Positions 1 through 7,987 of a DNA stretch of 56,292 bases are shown piece by piece. Every line of letters begins with the position of its first letter. Positions within the stretch are counted from its first letter, which is position 1. The translations under genes were made by a program, and so were the position numbers. The stretch spans positions 1-56,292 of the forward strand of contig JAFNAR010000015.1 of assembly GCA_017860255.1 (NCBI GenBank), in the 5' to 3' direction. The notes under the pieces were generated by a model, which was not told the DNA's origin, searched no databases, and saw only the letters and a list, made by a program, of their open reading frames with translations. This DNA is from Bacteroidota bacterium. Its GTDB lineage: Bacteria; Bacteroidota; Bacteroidia; Bacteroidales; P3.

Positions 1-45
1 TATCTCTATACGAATTGCATCCGTAATCTTGCCTCTTTTCTCCAT
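1..45 (-). CDS. Unknown protein, N-terminal fragment cut by the window edge
   Basis: Reading leftwards from an ATG at 45-43, 15 codons stay open to the window edge (MEKRGKITDAIRIEI). Too little is visible to name a family. A hairpin (ACACTTTT / AAAAGTGT, 53-76) lies just upstream of the start. It could also be a chance open frame. Confidence 0.35.
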   Translation of the reverse strand, partial: MEKRGKITDAIRIEI

Positions 46-98
46 TTTTGTTACACTTTTTTTGTATAAAAAGTGTCAACTTTTTTCAGTACAAGACA

Positions 99-221
99 AT
101 AATGGCATTATATTCTCAATATAATGCCATTAAACCATATATATAATGCCATTATACTTGTCAAATAATGGCATTATACTTAGAATATAATGGCATTATA
201 CTGAAAACATAATGGTGTTAT
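99..221. repeat. Six-copy palindromic array, 22-bp period, motif ATAATGSCATTAT
   Basis: The 13-bp palindrome ATAATG(G/C)CATTAT begins at 99, 121, 143, 165, 187 and 209, an exact 22-bp period with 9-bp spacers. Copies 1, 4 and 5 have a G centre, copies 2 and 3 a C centre, and copy 6 is degenerate (ATAATGGTGTTAT). Spacers are AT-rich and differ, though ACTT or ACTG starts three of them. The array sits between the divergent starts of the edge gene and the ABC-F gene, upstream of the ABC-F promoter. The rest of 46-350 shows no gene. Confidence 0.9.
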
Positions 222-350
222 TCTTAGATTAAATTGAGATTTAATTAGTTATAAGTCTTGTTTTGTTGGGCTAAAACGTTGTTTTTTTAGATTTATATTT
301 CGTTTATTTTAACTGATGTTTCTTTTTATTATTTGGAGGTTTTATTTTTA

Positions 351-384
351 ATTGATGAAAACAGAATCAAACTTCTTATCTTTG
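351..384 (+). promoter_or_regulatory. Bacteroidota-type promoter of the ABC-F gene
   Basis: ATTG at 351-354 (-33 box) and TATCTTTG at 377-384 (-7 box, consensus TAnnTTTG) are 22 bp apart. Transcription would start near 391, giving a leader of about 30 nt before the ATG at 421. Confidence 0.65.
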
Positions 385-420
385 CAAATTATTTTCTACT
401 AAATAAATCTAAATATTTGA

Positions 421-2364
421 ATGATTACAGTTAATAATCTATCTATTGCTTTTTCTGGGATTGATCTGTTTGATAATGTATCCTTTGTTATTTCTGATAA
501 GGACAGAATTGGTCTTGTTGGGAAGAATGGTGCTGGAAAGAGTACTCTTTTAAAGATTCTTTCCAAACAACAGGAGCCACAAAGTGGAACAATTATTGTT
601 TCGCAATCTCAAACCATTGGTTATCTGCCTCAGGAGATGATTCCATCTTCAACAATGAATATTTTGGATGAAACTCTAACAGCTTTTGAAGAGGCAAAGC
701 GATTGGAAAAGAAGATAGAAGAGCTTAACAATGAAATTGCTAATAGAACAGATTATGAAAGTCAGGAATATGAGATGCTTCTACATCTTCAATTTGAGGC
801 TAATGAACGACTTGTTTTAATTGATGCTGCAAATGCTCAGGCTGAAGCTGAAAAGGTTTTGCTGGGATTGGGTTTCTCTCGCCAAGATTTTGAAAGAAAG
901 ATATCGGAGTTTAGCTCTGGTTGGCAAATGAGGGTTGAGTTGGCGAAGATTCTTTTGAAGAAACCAGATATTATTCTTTTAGATGAGCCAACAAATCACC
1001 TGGATATTGAATCAATAGGCTGGCTGGAAAATTTCTTAATAAATTATTTTGGTGCTGTTGTTTTAGTGTCCCATGATAGAGTGTTTTTGGACAATATAAC
1101 ACGAAGAACAATTGAAATAACTGCTGGAAAGATATACGACTACAAGGCTTCATATTCAGAATATGTTGAACTTTTAAACCAAAGAAGAGAAACACAAAGG
1201 GCAACCTTAACCAATCAACAAAAACAGATTGCAGAAATAGAAAAATTTGTTGAACGATTTCGTTATAAGGCTTCAAAGGCTAAGCAAGTTCAGTCAAGGA
1301 TTAGGCTAATTGAGAAAATGGAGCTTGAAACCATTGATGAGGTTGATATTTCAACAATTCATTTTCGTTTTCCGCCATCTCCTCATTCTGGAAAGATTGT
1401 TGTGCAGATGAAAAACCTGGGAAAGAAGTATGGGGAGAAAGAGATTTTGAAGGATGTTAATATAATAATTGAAAGAGGAGATAAGATTGCTTTTGTTGGT
1501 AAGAATGGGGAAGGAAAGAGTACCCTTTCAAAAGTAATTGTTGGAGAAATTACAGATTACAGTGGTGAATATAAGGAAGGACATCAGGTTTCTATTGGTT
1601 ATTTCGCACAAAATCAGGCTGCACTCTTGGATGGAAACAAAACAGTTTTTGAAACAATTGATGAAATCGCAGTTGGAGATATTCGTTCAAAGATTAGAAA
1701 TATTTTAGGTAGCTTTTTATTTGGAGAAGATGATATTGATAAGAAAGTAAAGGTGCTTTCGGGAGGAGAGAAATCGCGTTTGGCACTTGCTAAACTAATA
1801 CTTTCACCAGTAAATCTTTTGGTTTTGGACGAGCCAACAAACCATTTGGATATGGATTCAAAGGATATTTTGAAGAATGCCTTAATTCGTTATGATGGAA
1901 CATTGATTATTGTTTCTCACGATAGAGATTTTCTTCAGGGACTTACCAATAGCCTTTATGAATTCCGCAACAAACATATAACAGAGTTTAAGGGAGATAT
2001 ATTTGAATATCTTGAACACCGCAAAATTGAAGACTTAAAAACATTAGAAATTGCAAAGGCTAAGGATTCTCAAAACAAAACTGCTAATGTTTCAAAGAAT
2101 AAAATGGATTATGAAAAGTCAAAGGAATGGGAGAAGGAGCTAAGAAAGATTAGAACAAAGATTGAGAAAACAGAACAGGAGATTGAGAAGCTTGAAGAAG
2201 AAATTAGTGATATTGACTCAAAACTTGCAAATCCAGAAATAATTCAAACCCTAACCTTAGACGATAATTTCTACAAAACATATCAATCAAAGAAAGACCT
2301 CCTAATGCAAAAAATGAAACTTTGGGAAGATTTGTCTTTGGAACTGGAAGAAAAAACACAATAA
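421..2364 (+). CDS. ABC-F family ATPase (Uup/EttA-like ribosome-associated protein)
   Basis: The protein has two ABC ATPase domains in one chain and no membrane segments, the arrangement of ABC-F proteins, which act on the ribosome and not in transport. Walker A motifs are GKNGAGKST (about residues 35-43) and GKNGEGKST (about 360-368). ABC signatures are FSSGWQMR and LSGGEKSR, and Walker B is LLDEPTNHLD / LVLDEPTNHLD (near 187 and 469). A charged linker joins the two domains, and a charged coiled-coil tail (about 550-647) resembles the Uup C-terminal domain. At 647 residues it has the usual length. The ATG at 421 follows a clear promoter. Which ABC-F subfamily it belongs to (Uup, EttA, YbiT or an antibiotic-protection type) cannot be settled by eye. 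Confidence 0.93.
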   Translation: MITVNNLSIAFSGIDLFDNVSFVISDKDRIGLVGKNGAGKSTLLKILSKQQEPQSGTIIVSQSQTIGYLPQEMIPSSTMNILDETLTAFEEAKRLEKKIEELNNEIANRTDYESQEYEMLLHLQFEANERLVLIDAANAQAEAEKVLLGLGFSRQDFERKISEFSSGWQMRVELAKILLKKPDIILLDEPTNHLDIESIGWLENFLINYFGAVVLVSHDRVFLDNITRRTIEITAGKIYDYKASYSEYVELLNQRRETQRATLTNQQKQIAEIEKFVERFRYKASKAKQVQSRIRLIEKMELETIDEVDISTIHFRFPPSPHSGKIVVQMKNLGKKYGEKEILKDVNIIIERGDKIAFVGKNGEGKSTLSKVIVGEITDYSGEYKEGHQVSIGYFAQNQAALLDGNKTVFETIDEIAVGDIRSKIRNILGSFLFGEDDIDKKVKVLSGGEKSRLALAKLILSPVNLLVLDEPTNHLDMDSKDILKNALIRYDGTLIIVSHDRDFLQGLTNSLYEFRNKHITEFKGDIFEYLEHRKIEDLKTLEIAKAKDSQNKTANVSKNKMDYEKSKEWEKELRKIRTKIEKTEQEIEKLEEEISDIDSKLANPEIIQTLTLDDNFYKTYQSKKDLLMQKMKLWEDLSLELEEKTQ

Positions 2365-2410
2365 TAAAATTCATAGAAAGATATTTATCACATACAATAT
2401 TTAAACAAAT

Positions 2411-2442
2411 AAAAAAAGCAGTTCAAAAAGAACTGCTTTTTC
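2411..2442. terminator. Bidirectional hairpin terminator, copy 1
   Basis: Perfect 11-bp stem AAAAGCAGTTC / GAACTGCTTTT with loop AAAAA, with an A-run before and a T-run after, so it can serve both the ABC-F gene (+) and the minus-strand genes. It is nearly identical to the hairpin after korB at 4391-4422, as part of a larger duplication. Confidence 0.85.
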
Positions 2443-2461
2443 GTTTTATAATAATTTAGTG

Positions 2462-2581
2462 TTATACTTCCCAAGTATCTCCACTATTTAGTAAGTCATC
2501 AACGCATTTGATAGTAGCATCTTGCTTTGCTTCTTCCATTTGTTTTTCAAATATTTGATTATAGTTAGGACTCTTAATAGC
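2462..2581 (-). pseudogene. Remnant of a second korB: last ~39 codons only
   Basis: Read on the minus strand, this stretch encodes a KorB C-terminus ending in NSGDTWEV and a stop, in the same frame as the intact korB tail at 4441. About 93 bp next to the stop differ from the intact copy at only one base (2480, T for A). Further upstream the DNA diverges but the protein still resembles KorB (KSPNYNQIFEKQ against KAPTYQQLFEKQ). The fragment stops abruptly at the stop codon of the next gene (2582-2584). It has no start codon and is surely not translated. It is either one end of an insertion duplication or what is left of a recombined allele. Confidence 0.85.
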
Positions 2582-3238
2582 TTATTTCTTCTTAGTATTT
2601 AAAGGGAAATTGTATCCGAAGGTCAACTTCAAAGATGATAAAACCTCTTTATCATAACTATTATAATAATTATAACCACCATTATAATAATCATAATAAT
2701 AATAACAAATATGATCTACAGATTCACCACCCATAGCGGATATTTCAATTCCAAAATCAAAGTTTTTATAATTCATTCCAAAACCAAAAGCATAATAAAT
2801 ACCTCCTCCTAATGTATAATCACAATAATTATCATGAGGTTGATGTTCAGGGGTGGAATTTGATAAATTCAGACTGTATCCTAATTTTATATTATAGTAA
2901 GGGCTCCATACTCTATTTGAAAAATATCCTTTAACGTCAAAATATAATGGGATTGCTGAGGAATTTTCCATAAAATGAATTCCTAAACCTCCTCCAAGTG
3001 TTATATAAGGATTAAATTGATAACCAATATTACCAATAAAATTACTATAATATCCGCCAGGAGAATCTAATAAAGTACCTATTCCAATTTCAGGTCTTAA
3101 AATAAGTCCTTTTTGACGTGAAGACTTTTCTATTATTCTTATTGTTGAGGCTTGAGTTGAATTAACAATTATTTGAGCTTCTGTAATTGAACTTAGTCCT
3201 AAAATAAATAAAGTTATAACTAATAATGTCTTTTTCAT
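2582..3238 (-). CDS. Predicted outer-membrane beta-barrel protein
   Basis: A 218-residue protein with a classic signal peptide (MKKTLLVITLFILGLSSITEAQ). It is followed by alternating polar/hydrophobic strands rich in Gly, Tyr and Phe, ending in an aromatic strand (LKLTFGYNF), as in small outer-membrane barrels. A Tyr/Asn-rich stretch (about 180-195, YYYYDYYNGGYNYYNSY) probably forms a surface loop. It lies 12 bp downstream of the next gene on the same strand, suggesting co-transcription. Its stop abuts the korB remnant. No specific function can be assigned. Confidence 0.8.
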   Translation of the reverse strand: MKKTLLVITLFILGLSSITEAQIIVNSTQASTIRIIEKSSRQKGLILRPEIGIGTLLDSPGGYYSNFIGNIGYQFNPYITLGGGLGIHFMENSSAIPLYFDVKGYFSNRVWSPYYNIKLGYSLNLSNSTPEHQPHDNYCDYTLGGGIYYAFGFGMNYKNFDFGIEISAMGGESVDHICYYYYDYYNGGYNYYNSYDKEVLSSLKLTFGYNFPLNTKKK

Positions 3239-3250
3239 TGAATAAATGTT

Positions 3251-3727
3251 TTATCTATTATTATCCATTGTTTTCTTTATCCTATCATCTGTTGAATTGT
3301 CTTTTATAAAAAGAGTCATCCAACGATCTTCTTCTTTTGCTGGTCGAAAACTTTTGTATCTCGCAGGATAACCAGTTACTGTAACAATTAGTTTATCTCC
3401 TTCAGCATTTGTTACTACTTGAAACAATGGATTAATAAGTAAATCATAATCATTTTCAGTGCAATAATTTGCAATTGTATACTTTTTGTAATCTTCCAAA
3501 TTAGGAACGATATCTCTTTGTGCATCTTTGAAACCGCCAATAAAAAACTCAACCTTATGAATTATTTTTTTAGAAGATATCTGGTCTAATTCACCAATGA
3601 TAGGAGCTGTAAGAACTCCATATTGAGATTCAATTAAACGAGCTTGTGATTGTGTAACGCTGTGTTTGTTTTGAGCAAAAGTAGAAATGCCGATTAATAA
3701 AAGGACTAATGTAAAGATTTTTTTCAT
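3251..3727 (-). CDS. Secreted/periplasmic protein of unknown function
   Basis: A 158-residue protein with a signal peptide (MKKIFTLVLLLIGISTFAQ). The mature part contains LINPLFQVVT and a VTVTGYPARYKSFRPA segment of a kind found in conserved secreted Bacteroidota proteins of unknown role. No lipobox cysteine is present. It heads a two-gene unit with the barrel protein 12 bp downstream, under a TAATTTTG -7 box. A partner or accessory of the barrel protein is possible but only inferred from position. Confidence 0.75.
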   Translation of the reverse strand: MKKIFTLVLLLIGISTFAQNKHSVTQSQARLIESQYGVLTAPIIGELDQISSKKIIHKVEFFIGGFKDAQRDIVPNLEDYKKYTIANYCTENDYDLLINPLFQVVTNAEGDKLIVTVTGYPARYKSFRPAKEEDRWMTLFIKDNSTDDRIKKTMDNNR

Positions 3728-3757
3728 TGTGATTAATATTTAATTAAAAATTTATTG

Positions 3758-3765
3758 CAAAATTA
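3758..3765 (-). promoter_or_regulatory. -7 box TAATTTTG for the secreted/barrel gene pair
   Basis: TAATTTTG on the minus strand, 30 bp before the ATG at 3727. No convincing -33 box. Confidence 0.5.
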
Positions 3766-3860
3766 CTCTATATATTGTAGGAAAATATTATTGCATTGTG
3801 AATTAAAATAACATTATTGTGAAAATAATTAACGCTTTACAGAAATTGTTTTTTATTTTA

Positions 3861-4148
3861 TTATTTGCATTCAGAGATAATTAATTTGTCTCCCTCTTTC
3901 TTAACAGTAATTGTGATTGATAGTTCTTTATTATCTTGTTTTATTTTAGGAAGATAATAATTACTTATAAAATCAAAATCTAAGGCCTTAGAAATACTAA
4001 TTAAAAGCTCTATATCTATACTCTTTCGTGAAAAAATATTATATATATTACTTCTGTCGCAGTGAATACTTCGTGCAAGTTCAGAAATTGTTATCCCTTT
4101 TTCTTCTTGTTTTTGGCGAATTAATTGACCAATATGTATCTCTATCAT
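3861..4148 (-). CDS. XRE-family helix-turn-helix transcriptional regulator
   Basis: A 95-residue protein whose N-terminal two-thirds is a Cro/C1-type HTH. IGQLIRQKQEEKGITISELA (about 6-25) contains the first helices, and the recognition region follows in HCDRSNIYNIFSRKSIDIELL. The tail (residues about 72-95) is charged, with alternating strand-like residues, and may mediate dimerisation. It is small and single-domain, like regulators of mobile or stress islands. It lies inside the segment bracketed by the duplicated korB tail. Its targets are unknown; the neighbouring barrel operon, whose start lies about 130 bp downstream, is an obvious candidate. Confidence 0.85.
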   Translation of the reverse strand: MIEIHIGQLIRQKQEEKGITISELARSIHCDRSNIYNIFSRKSIDIELLISISKALDFDFISNYYLPKIKQDNKELSITITVKKEGDKLIISECK

Positions 4149-4390
4149 ATTCTTGTTGTTTCTATTTTTACCATTTCTTAATCTTGCTTATATATACGTA
4201 ATTATAAAGAATGTCTACAGCCTTCTTATCTTTTTTATTGTTACAAAAAAATAAAAATAAATGCTATAATAGGGAGAAGAATTAATTTCTTTAAAAGTGA
4301 TTTACTGTTTTACATCGAATTAAAATTTATGAAGATTGAGGCCAGATGTACAAAACTACTTATAAAAACTTTAATCTGTTAATTTAAATA

Positions 4391-4422
4391 AAAAAAGCAG
4401 TTCAAAAAGAACTGCTTTTTTT
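4391..4422. terminator. Hairpin terminator after korB, copy 2
   Basis: The same AAAAGCAGTTC / GAACTGCTTTT stem as at 2411, here 19 bp beyond the korB stop. On the minus strand it ends in a T-run. The sequence between 4149 and 4390 shows no gene or repeat. Confidence 0.85.
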
Positions 4423-4440
4423 ATTTATAGTAATTTAAGG

Positions 4441-5463
4441 TTATACTTCCCAAGTATCACCACTATTTAGTAAGTCATCAACGCATTTGATAGTAGCATC
4501 TTGCTTTGCTTCTTCCATTTGTTTTTCAAACAATTGTTGGTAAGTTGGAGCTTTATAAGCACGAATAACTCCAAAAGCCATTGGGAATTCTGGTGGACGC
4601 ATTTGAGCTAACATCATATGAACTCCAGTGTTTTCTCTTGTTGCATCGTGTACTAATAAGTCATTTTCAGTAATTCCATTTTTACCAATTTCAACAACTT
4701 CAAGATGATTTCCTCTCAAGATAATACCTTTATCTCTGTTCTTGCCAAAAATCATTGGTTTATCTTGTTCTAACCACAATTGACGTTCTTCTTTAAATTC
4801 TCTATCAGTAACTTCAGAGTGAGTTTTGTCATTAAAGATTACACAGTTTTGCAATACTTCCACAATTGCTGCTCCATCGTGAGCTGCCATTGCTCTACAA
4901 ACTTCTCCTAAAGTTTTTGGAGAGTTGTCAATTGCTCTTGCGAAGAAAGTTCCTCTTGCACCAATTACCAGTTCGCCTGGATTGAAAGGGTAGTCAATAA
5001 CTCCAAAAGGAGAAGTTTTGGTGATTTGACCTTGCTTTGTTGTTGGAGAGTATTGTCCTTTTGTTAGTCCATAAATACGGTTGTTAAACAAAATATAGTT
5101 CATATCCATATTACGACGAATTAGGTGAATGAAGTGGTTACCTCCAATTGCTGTTGCATCACCATCTCCAGAAGCTATCCAAACACTTAAATGTGGATTC
5201 GCTATTTTTACTCCTGTTGCAATTGCTCCTGCACGTCCGTGAATACCATGAAATCCATAAGTATTTACATAGTAAGGGAAACGTGAAGAACAACCAATAC
5301 CTGAAACAACACAGAAGTTTTCTTTCTTATATCCTATTTCAGGGAATATTCCTAATATTGATGCTAAAATTGCGTGGTCTCCGCAACCTGGACACCATTT
5401 AACCATTTGATCACTTGCAAAATCTGCTTTTGTAAGTTGTACGGGTGAATGTTCTATAGCCAT
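4441..5463 (-). CDS. korB: 2-oxoacid (2-oxoglutarate-type) :ferredoxin oxidoreductase, beta subunit
   Basis: Carries the thiamine-diphosphate site of the enzyme that oxidatively decarboxylates 2-oxoacids with CoA and reduces ferredoxin. CPGCGDH is at 24-30, and the ThDP/Mg motif GDGDATAIGGNH at 99-110 is followed by FNNRIYGLTKGQ (126-137). The 340-residue length suits the KorB/2-oxoacid family. No ferredoxin-type 4Cys cluster is present, as is normal for this group. It lies 4 bp downstream of korA, forming a two-gene operon. Substrate (2-oxoglutarate or pyruvate) cannot be fixed from sequence alone; the Bacteroidota KorAB naming is followed. A truncated copy of its 3' end sits at 2462-2581. 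Confidence 0.93.
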   Translation of the reverse strand: MAIEHSPVQLTKADFASDQMVKWCPGCGDHAILASILGIFPEIGYKKENFCVVSGIGCSSRFPYYVNTYGFHGIHGRAGAIATGVKIANPHLSVWIASGDGDATAIGGNHFIHLIRRNMDMNYILFNNRIYGLTKGQYSPTTKQGQITKTSPFGVIDYPFNPGELVIGARGTFFARAIDNSPKTLGEVCRAMAAHDGAAIVEVLQNCVIFNDKTHSEVTDREFKEERQLWLEQDKPMIFGKNRDKGIILRGNHLEVVEIGKNGITENDLLVHDATRENTGVHMMLAQMRPPEFPMAFGVIRAYKAPTYQQLFEKQMEEAKQDATIKCVDDLLNSGDTWEV

Positions 5464-5467
5464 ATTA

Positions 5468-7309
5468 TTATTCTCCTAAAATTTGTTTAAACTTATCTTT
5501 TAATTCACTAACTTCGAATGGTAATCCTTTTACTTTATTGTATTGAAGGAATGGAATGTTTTCGAAGTTCATTCTTAAATAGTTTACAAATTGTCCCATG
5601 TTCAATTCACAAACTATTATCTTTTTATATTTTTTCAATATATCGCCAGTGTTTTTAGGCAATGGCATAATGTAATTGAAATGAGTGAAAGCTATTTTCT
5701 TTCCTTCTTCTCTTAATTCTTCAACTGCAAGTTTCAATGCTCCTTCAGTTCCTCCCCAACCAACTACCAATAGGTCTGCATTGTCATCTCCATAAACTTT
5801 TTGATCAGGAAGTCTGTCAGCAACTTTTTGAACTTTTTCTGCTCTGTTGTTAACCATTAATTGGTGGTTAGCGTTGTCAGTAGAAACACTTCCCTTACCA
5901 TCTAATTTTTCCAATCCTCCAATTCTATGACGCAACCCTTCCATTCCTGGAATTGCCCATTCTCTTACAAGAGTTTCTGGATTACGCTTGTATGGTAAAT
6001 ATGTTGGGTCGTTAGGTGTTGCAAAAGGAGGGTTGATTGTTGGAAGTTCTGACATCTTTGGAATGCGGAATAGTTGAGAACCATTTCCCAAATAACCATC
6101 AGTTAAAAGAATTGTTGGAGTCATGTGTTCCAATGAAAGTCTTGCTGCTTCAAATGCATAATAGAAACTATTTGCTGAAGATGATGCTGCAATAACAATG
6201 CAAGGTGCTTCTCCATTTCTTCCAAACAAAGCTTGGTAAAGGTCAGATTGTTCTGTTTTTGTTGGTAATCCAGTTGAAGGACCTCCTCTTTGAACGTCAA
6301 CAATTACAAGTGGAAGCTCCGTCATAACAGCTAATCCAATAGCTTCACTCTTTAATGATAATCCAGGACCAGATGTTGAAGTACAAGCCATAGCTCCAGC
6401 AAAAGAAGCTCCAATTGCAGAACAAATTCCTGCTATTTCATCTTCAGCTTGAAAAACTTTTGCTCCAAGTGATTTATGTTTTGCTAATTCAATTAAAATA
6501 TCTGTTGCAGGAGTGATAGGATATGAACCTAAGAATAAAGGTAAGTTAGCCTTTTCTGCTGCTGCAAGCAATCCCCATGCAGTTGCAATGTTTCCTGTGA
6601 TGTTTCTGTATTTACCTTTTGGCATTTCAGCTTGTTCAACTTTCGCTTTTTCAGCTTGTAGAACATCTGTGTTTTCACAGAAATTATATCCTGCTCTAAC
6701 AACAGCTTTGTTTGCTGCTACTACATCAGGTTTCTTTTTAAATTTCTTTTCTAAGTAAGCATCGGTATGAGTTAAATCTTTGCTGAAAATGTAGAAAATC
6801 ATACCTAAAGCAAACATGTTTCTTGAACGTTCAGCAGATTTTTTGTCAGTGAAAATATCTTTAACTGTTTCAACTGTCATTGTTGTCATTGGAGCTTTAA
6901 CCAAAATATAGCTTGATAGTGAATCATCTTCCAATGGGTTGTTTGTATAACCAGCCTTTTGGATAGTGTCATCAGTGAAAGTGTCAATATCTACTATAAT
7001 TATTCCTCCTTTTTTAGCCCATTTAAGGTTAGATTTTAAAGAAGCAGGATTCATTGCAACCAAAACATCGCAATTATCTCCTGAACTGTAAATTCTTTTT
7101 CCTATTTGAACTTGGAAACCAGAAACTCCAGCAACTGTGTTGTGAGGAGCTCTAATTTCAGCGGGATAATCAGGAAATGTTGCAATATCATTTCCATCCA
7201 AAGCAGCTGTTTCGGAGAAAAGAGTTCCAGAAAGTTGCATTCCATCGCCAGAGTCTCCAACGAATCTTACAACAACATTCTCTTTCTCGTTAAGTGTTTT
7301 TGTTGTCAT
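5468..7309 (-). CDS. korA: 2-oxoacid:ferredoxin oxidoreductase, fused gamma-alpha subunit
   Basis: Residues about 12-190 form the gamma domain (VVRFVGDSGDGMQLSGTLF, then FPDYPAEIRAP). Residues about 235-613 form the alpha domain, with the SYPITPATDI segment, the acidic QAEDEIAG and the STSGPGLSLKSEAIG motif. The gamma-alpha fusion of about 610 residues is the standard form in Bacteroidota. With KorB it links 2-oxoacid breakdown to low-potential ferredoxin in anaerobes and can run reductively. The ATG at 7309 follows a TAACTTTG -7 box. No delta (ferredoxin) subunit gene is adjacent. Confidence 0.94.
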   Translation of the reverse strand: MTTKTLNEKENVVVRFVGDSGDGMQLSGTLFSETAALDGNDIATFPDYPAEIRAPHNTVAGVSGFQVQIGKRIYSSGDNCDVLVAMNPASLKSNLKWAKKGGIIIVDIDTFTDDTIQKAGYTNNPLEDDSLSSYILVKAPMTTMTVETVKDIFTDKKSAERSRNMFALGMIFYIFSKDLTHTDAYLEKKFKKKPDVVAANKAVVRAGYNFCENTDVLQAEKAKVEQAEMPKGKYRNITGNIATAWGLLAAAEKANLPLFLGSYPITPATDILIELAKHKSLGAKVFQAEDEIAGICSAIGASFAGAMACTSTSGPGLSLKSEAIGLAVMTELPLVIVDVQRGGPSTGLPTKTEQSDLYQALFGRNGEAPCIVIAASSSANSFYYAFEAARLSLEHMTPTILLTDGYLGNGSQLFRIPKMSELPTINPPFATPNDPTYLPYKRNPETLVREWAIPGMEGLRHRIGGLEKLDGKGSVSTDNANHQLMVNNRAEKVQKVADRLPDQKVYGDDNADLLVVGWGGTEGALKLAVEELREEGKKIAFTHFNYIMPLPKNTGDILKKYKKIIVCELNMGQFVNYLRMNFENIPFLQYNKVKGLPFEVSELKDKFKQILGE

Positions 7310-7363
7310 TTTGTTTGTATATTTGATAATAACTTCAACTAATTAAATGTGTTTATTAATTTG

Positions 7364-7371
7364 CAAAGTTA
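7364..7371 (-). promoter_or_regulatory. -7 box TAACTTTG of korAB
   Basis: TAACTTTG on the minus strand, 54 bp before the korA ATG. No clear -33 match. Confidence 0.5.
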
Positions 7372-7476
7372 GGAAGTTTATTTTGAATAAGAGATTATTT
7401 TCAATACATTTTTTCTCCTCTTTAAGATATTATCTTAACAAGCTTAAACTTTATGAAAGAAGTTCAATAGAAAAAT

Positions 7477-7553
7477 ATCGTTTTTAATAGAAAAATAAAC
7501 GGGACATAATGAAAAAAAGTCGGCACTTAAGCAAAAAAAGTCGGTGATTAAAT
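7477..7553. repeat. 21-bp-period array, motif AGTCGGCACTTAA
   Basis: GTCGGCACTTAA at 7519 and GTCGGTGATTAA at 7540 are 21 bp apart. Degenerate copies occur at the preceding phases, 7498 (AACGGGACATAA) and, weaker, 7477 (ATCG...TTAA). Each copy follows a run of A. The same motif and period recur at 29835-29910. The array lies between the korA promoter and the 3' end of the nuclease-like gene. Confidence 0.8.
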
Positions 7554-7573
7554 TTATTTATAAGGGACTTTTT

Positions 7574-7981
7574 TTATTTAGAAATTCTGGATGGAAAATC
7601 TGGAAACTTTTCTTGTCTTTCTAATTGGGAAGTAGTATTATCTTTTTTGAAACAAAAGAAATCTCTTCCGTTTGTAATTAAAAGATAAGGAGCATTTATA
7701 GTTTTATTATATCTTATTGCTTGATTAAGGATTTCTGGACTAAGAATAATATCTTCTTTCTTGCATTCAATAATCATCCAAGGTTTTAACTCTCGGTCAT
7801 AAACCAAAATGTCAAAACGTTTTATTAGCTTCCCAACCTTAATTTGTGCTTCAACTGCAATTAGCGAAAGAGGAATGTTTTTATCATTAATAAGAACAGA
7901 AATAATATGTTGCCTAACCTTTTCTTCTGGGGTTAAGGCAACATATTTCTTCCTTATTATATCAAAAATTTCTTCGCTCAT
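7574..7981 (-). CDS. Small PD-(D/E)xK-fold protein, type I restriction HsdR N-terminal-like (HSDR_N_2 type)
   Basis: A 135-residue stand-alone domain. The nuclease signature is visible as D57 in KRFDILVYD, then E72-C-K74 in MIIECKKE, the Asp...Glu-x-Lys triad of the restriction-endonuclease fold. After it come QAIRYNKTINAPYLLITNGRDFFCF, typical of the HsdR N-terminal domain. There is no helicase domain and no methylase or specificity subunit nearby, so it is not a complete restriction system. Its start is 6 bp after the stop of the receptor gene, so the two are probably co-transcribed. Its role is unknown; it could be a housekeeping nuclease-fold protein of Bacteroidota. Confidence 0.82.
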   Translation of the reverse strand: MSEEIFDIIRKKYVALTPEEKVRQHIISVLINDKNIPLSLIAVEAQIKVGKLIKRFDILVYDRELKPWMIIECKKEDIILSPEILNQAIRYNKTINAPYLLITNGRDFFCFKKDNTTSQLERQEKFPDFPSRISK

Positions 7982-7987
7982 TAAGAA

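Noticed and set aside
99..221. CRISPR array
   Set aside because: Repeats are only 11-13 bp with 9-bp spacers, palindromic, and no cas gene is nearby; the period is too short for any CRISPR type.
2582..4148. Complete integrative element at the korB 3' end
   Set aside because: There is no integrase, transposase or clear att core; only the duplicated tail supports integration, so it is reported as a finding and not annotated as a mobile element.
7574..7981. Type I restriction-modification system
   Set aside because: Only an HsdR-N-like domain is present; no helicase, methylase or specificity gene lies nearby.
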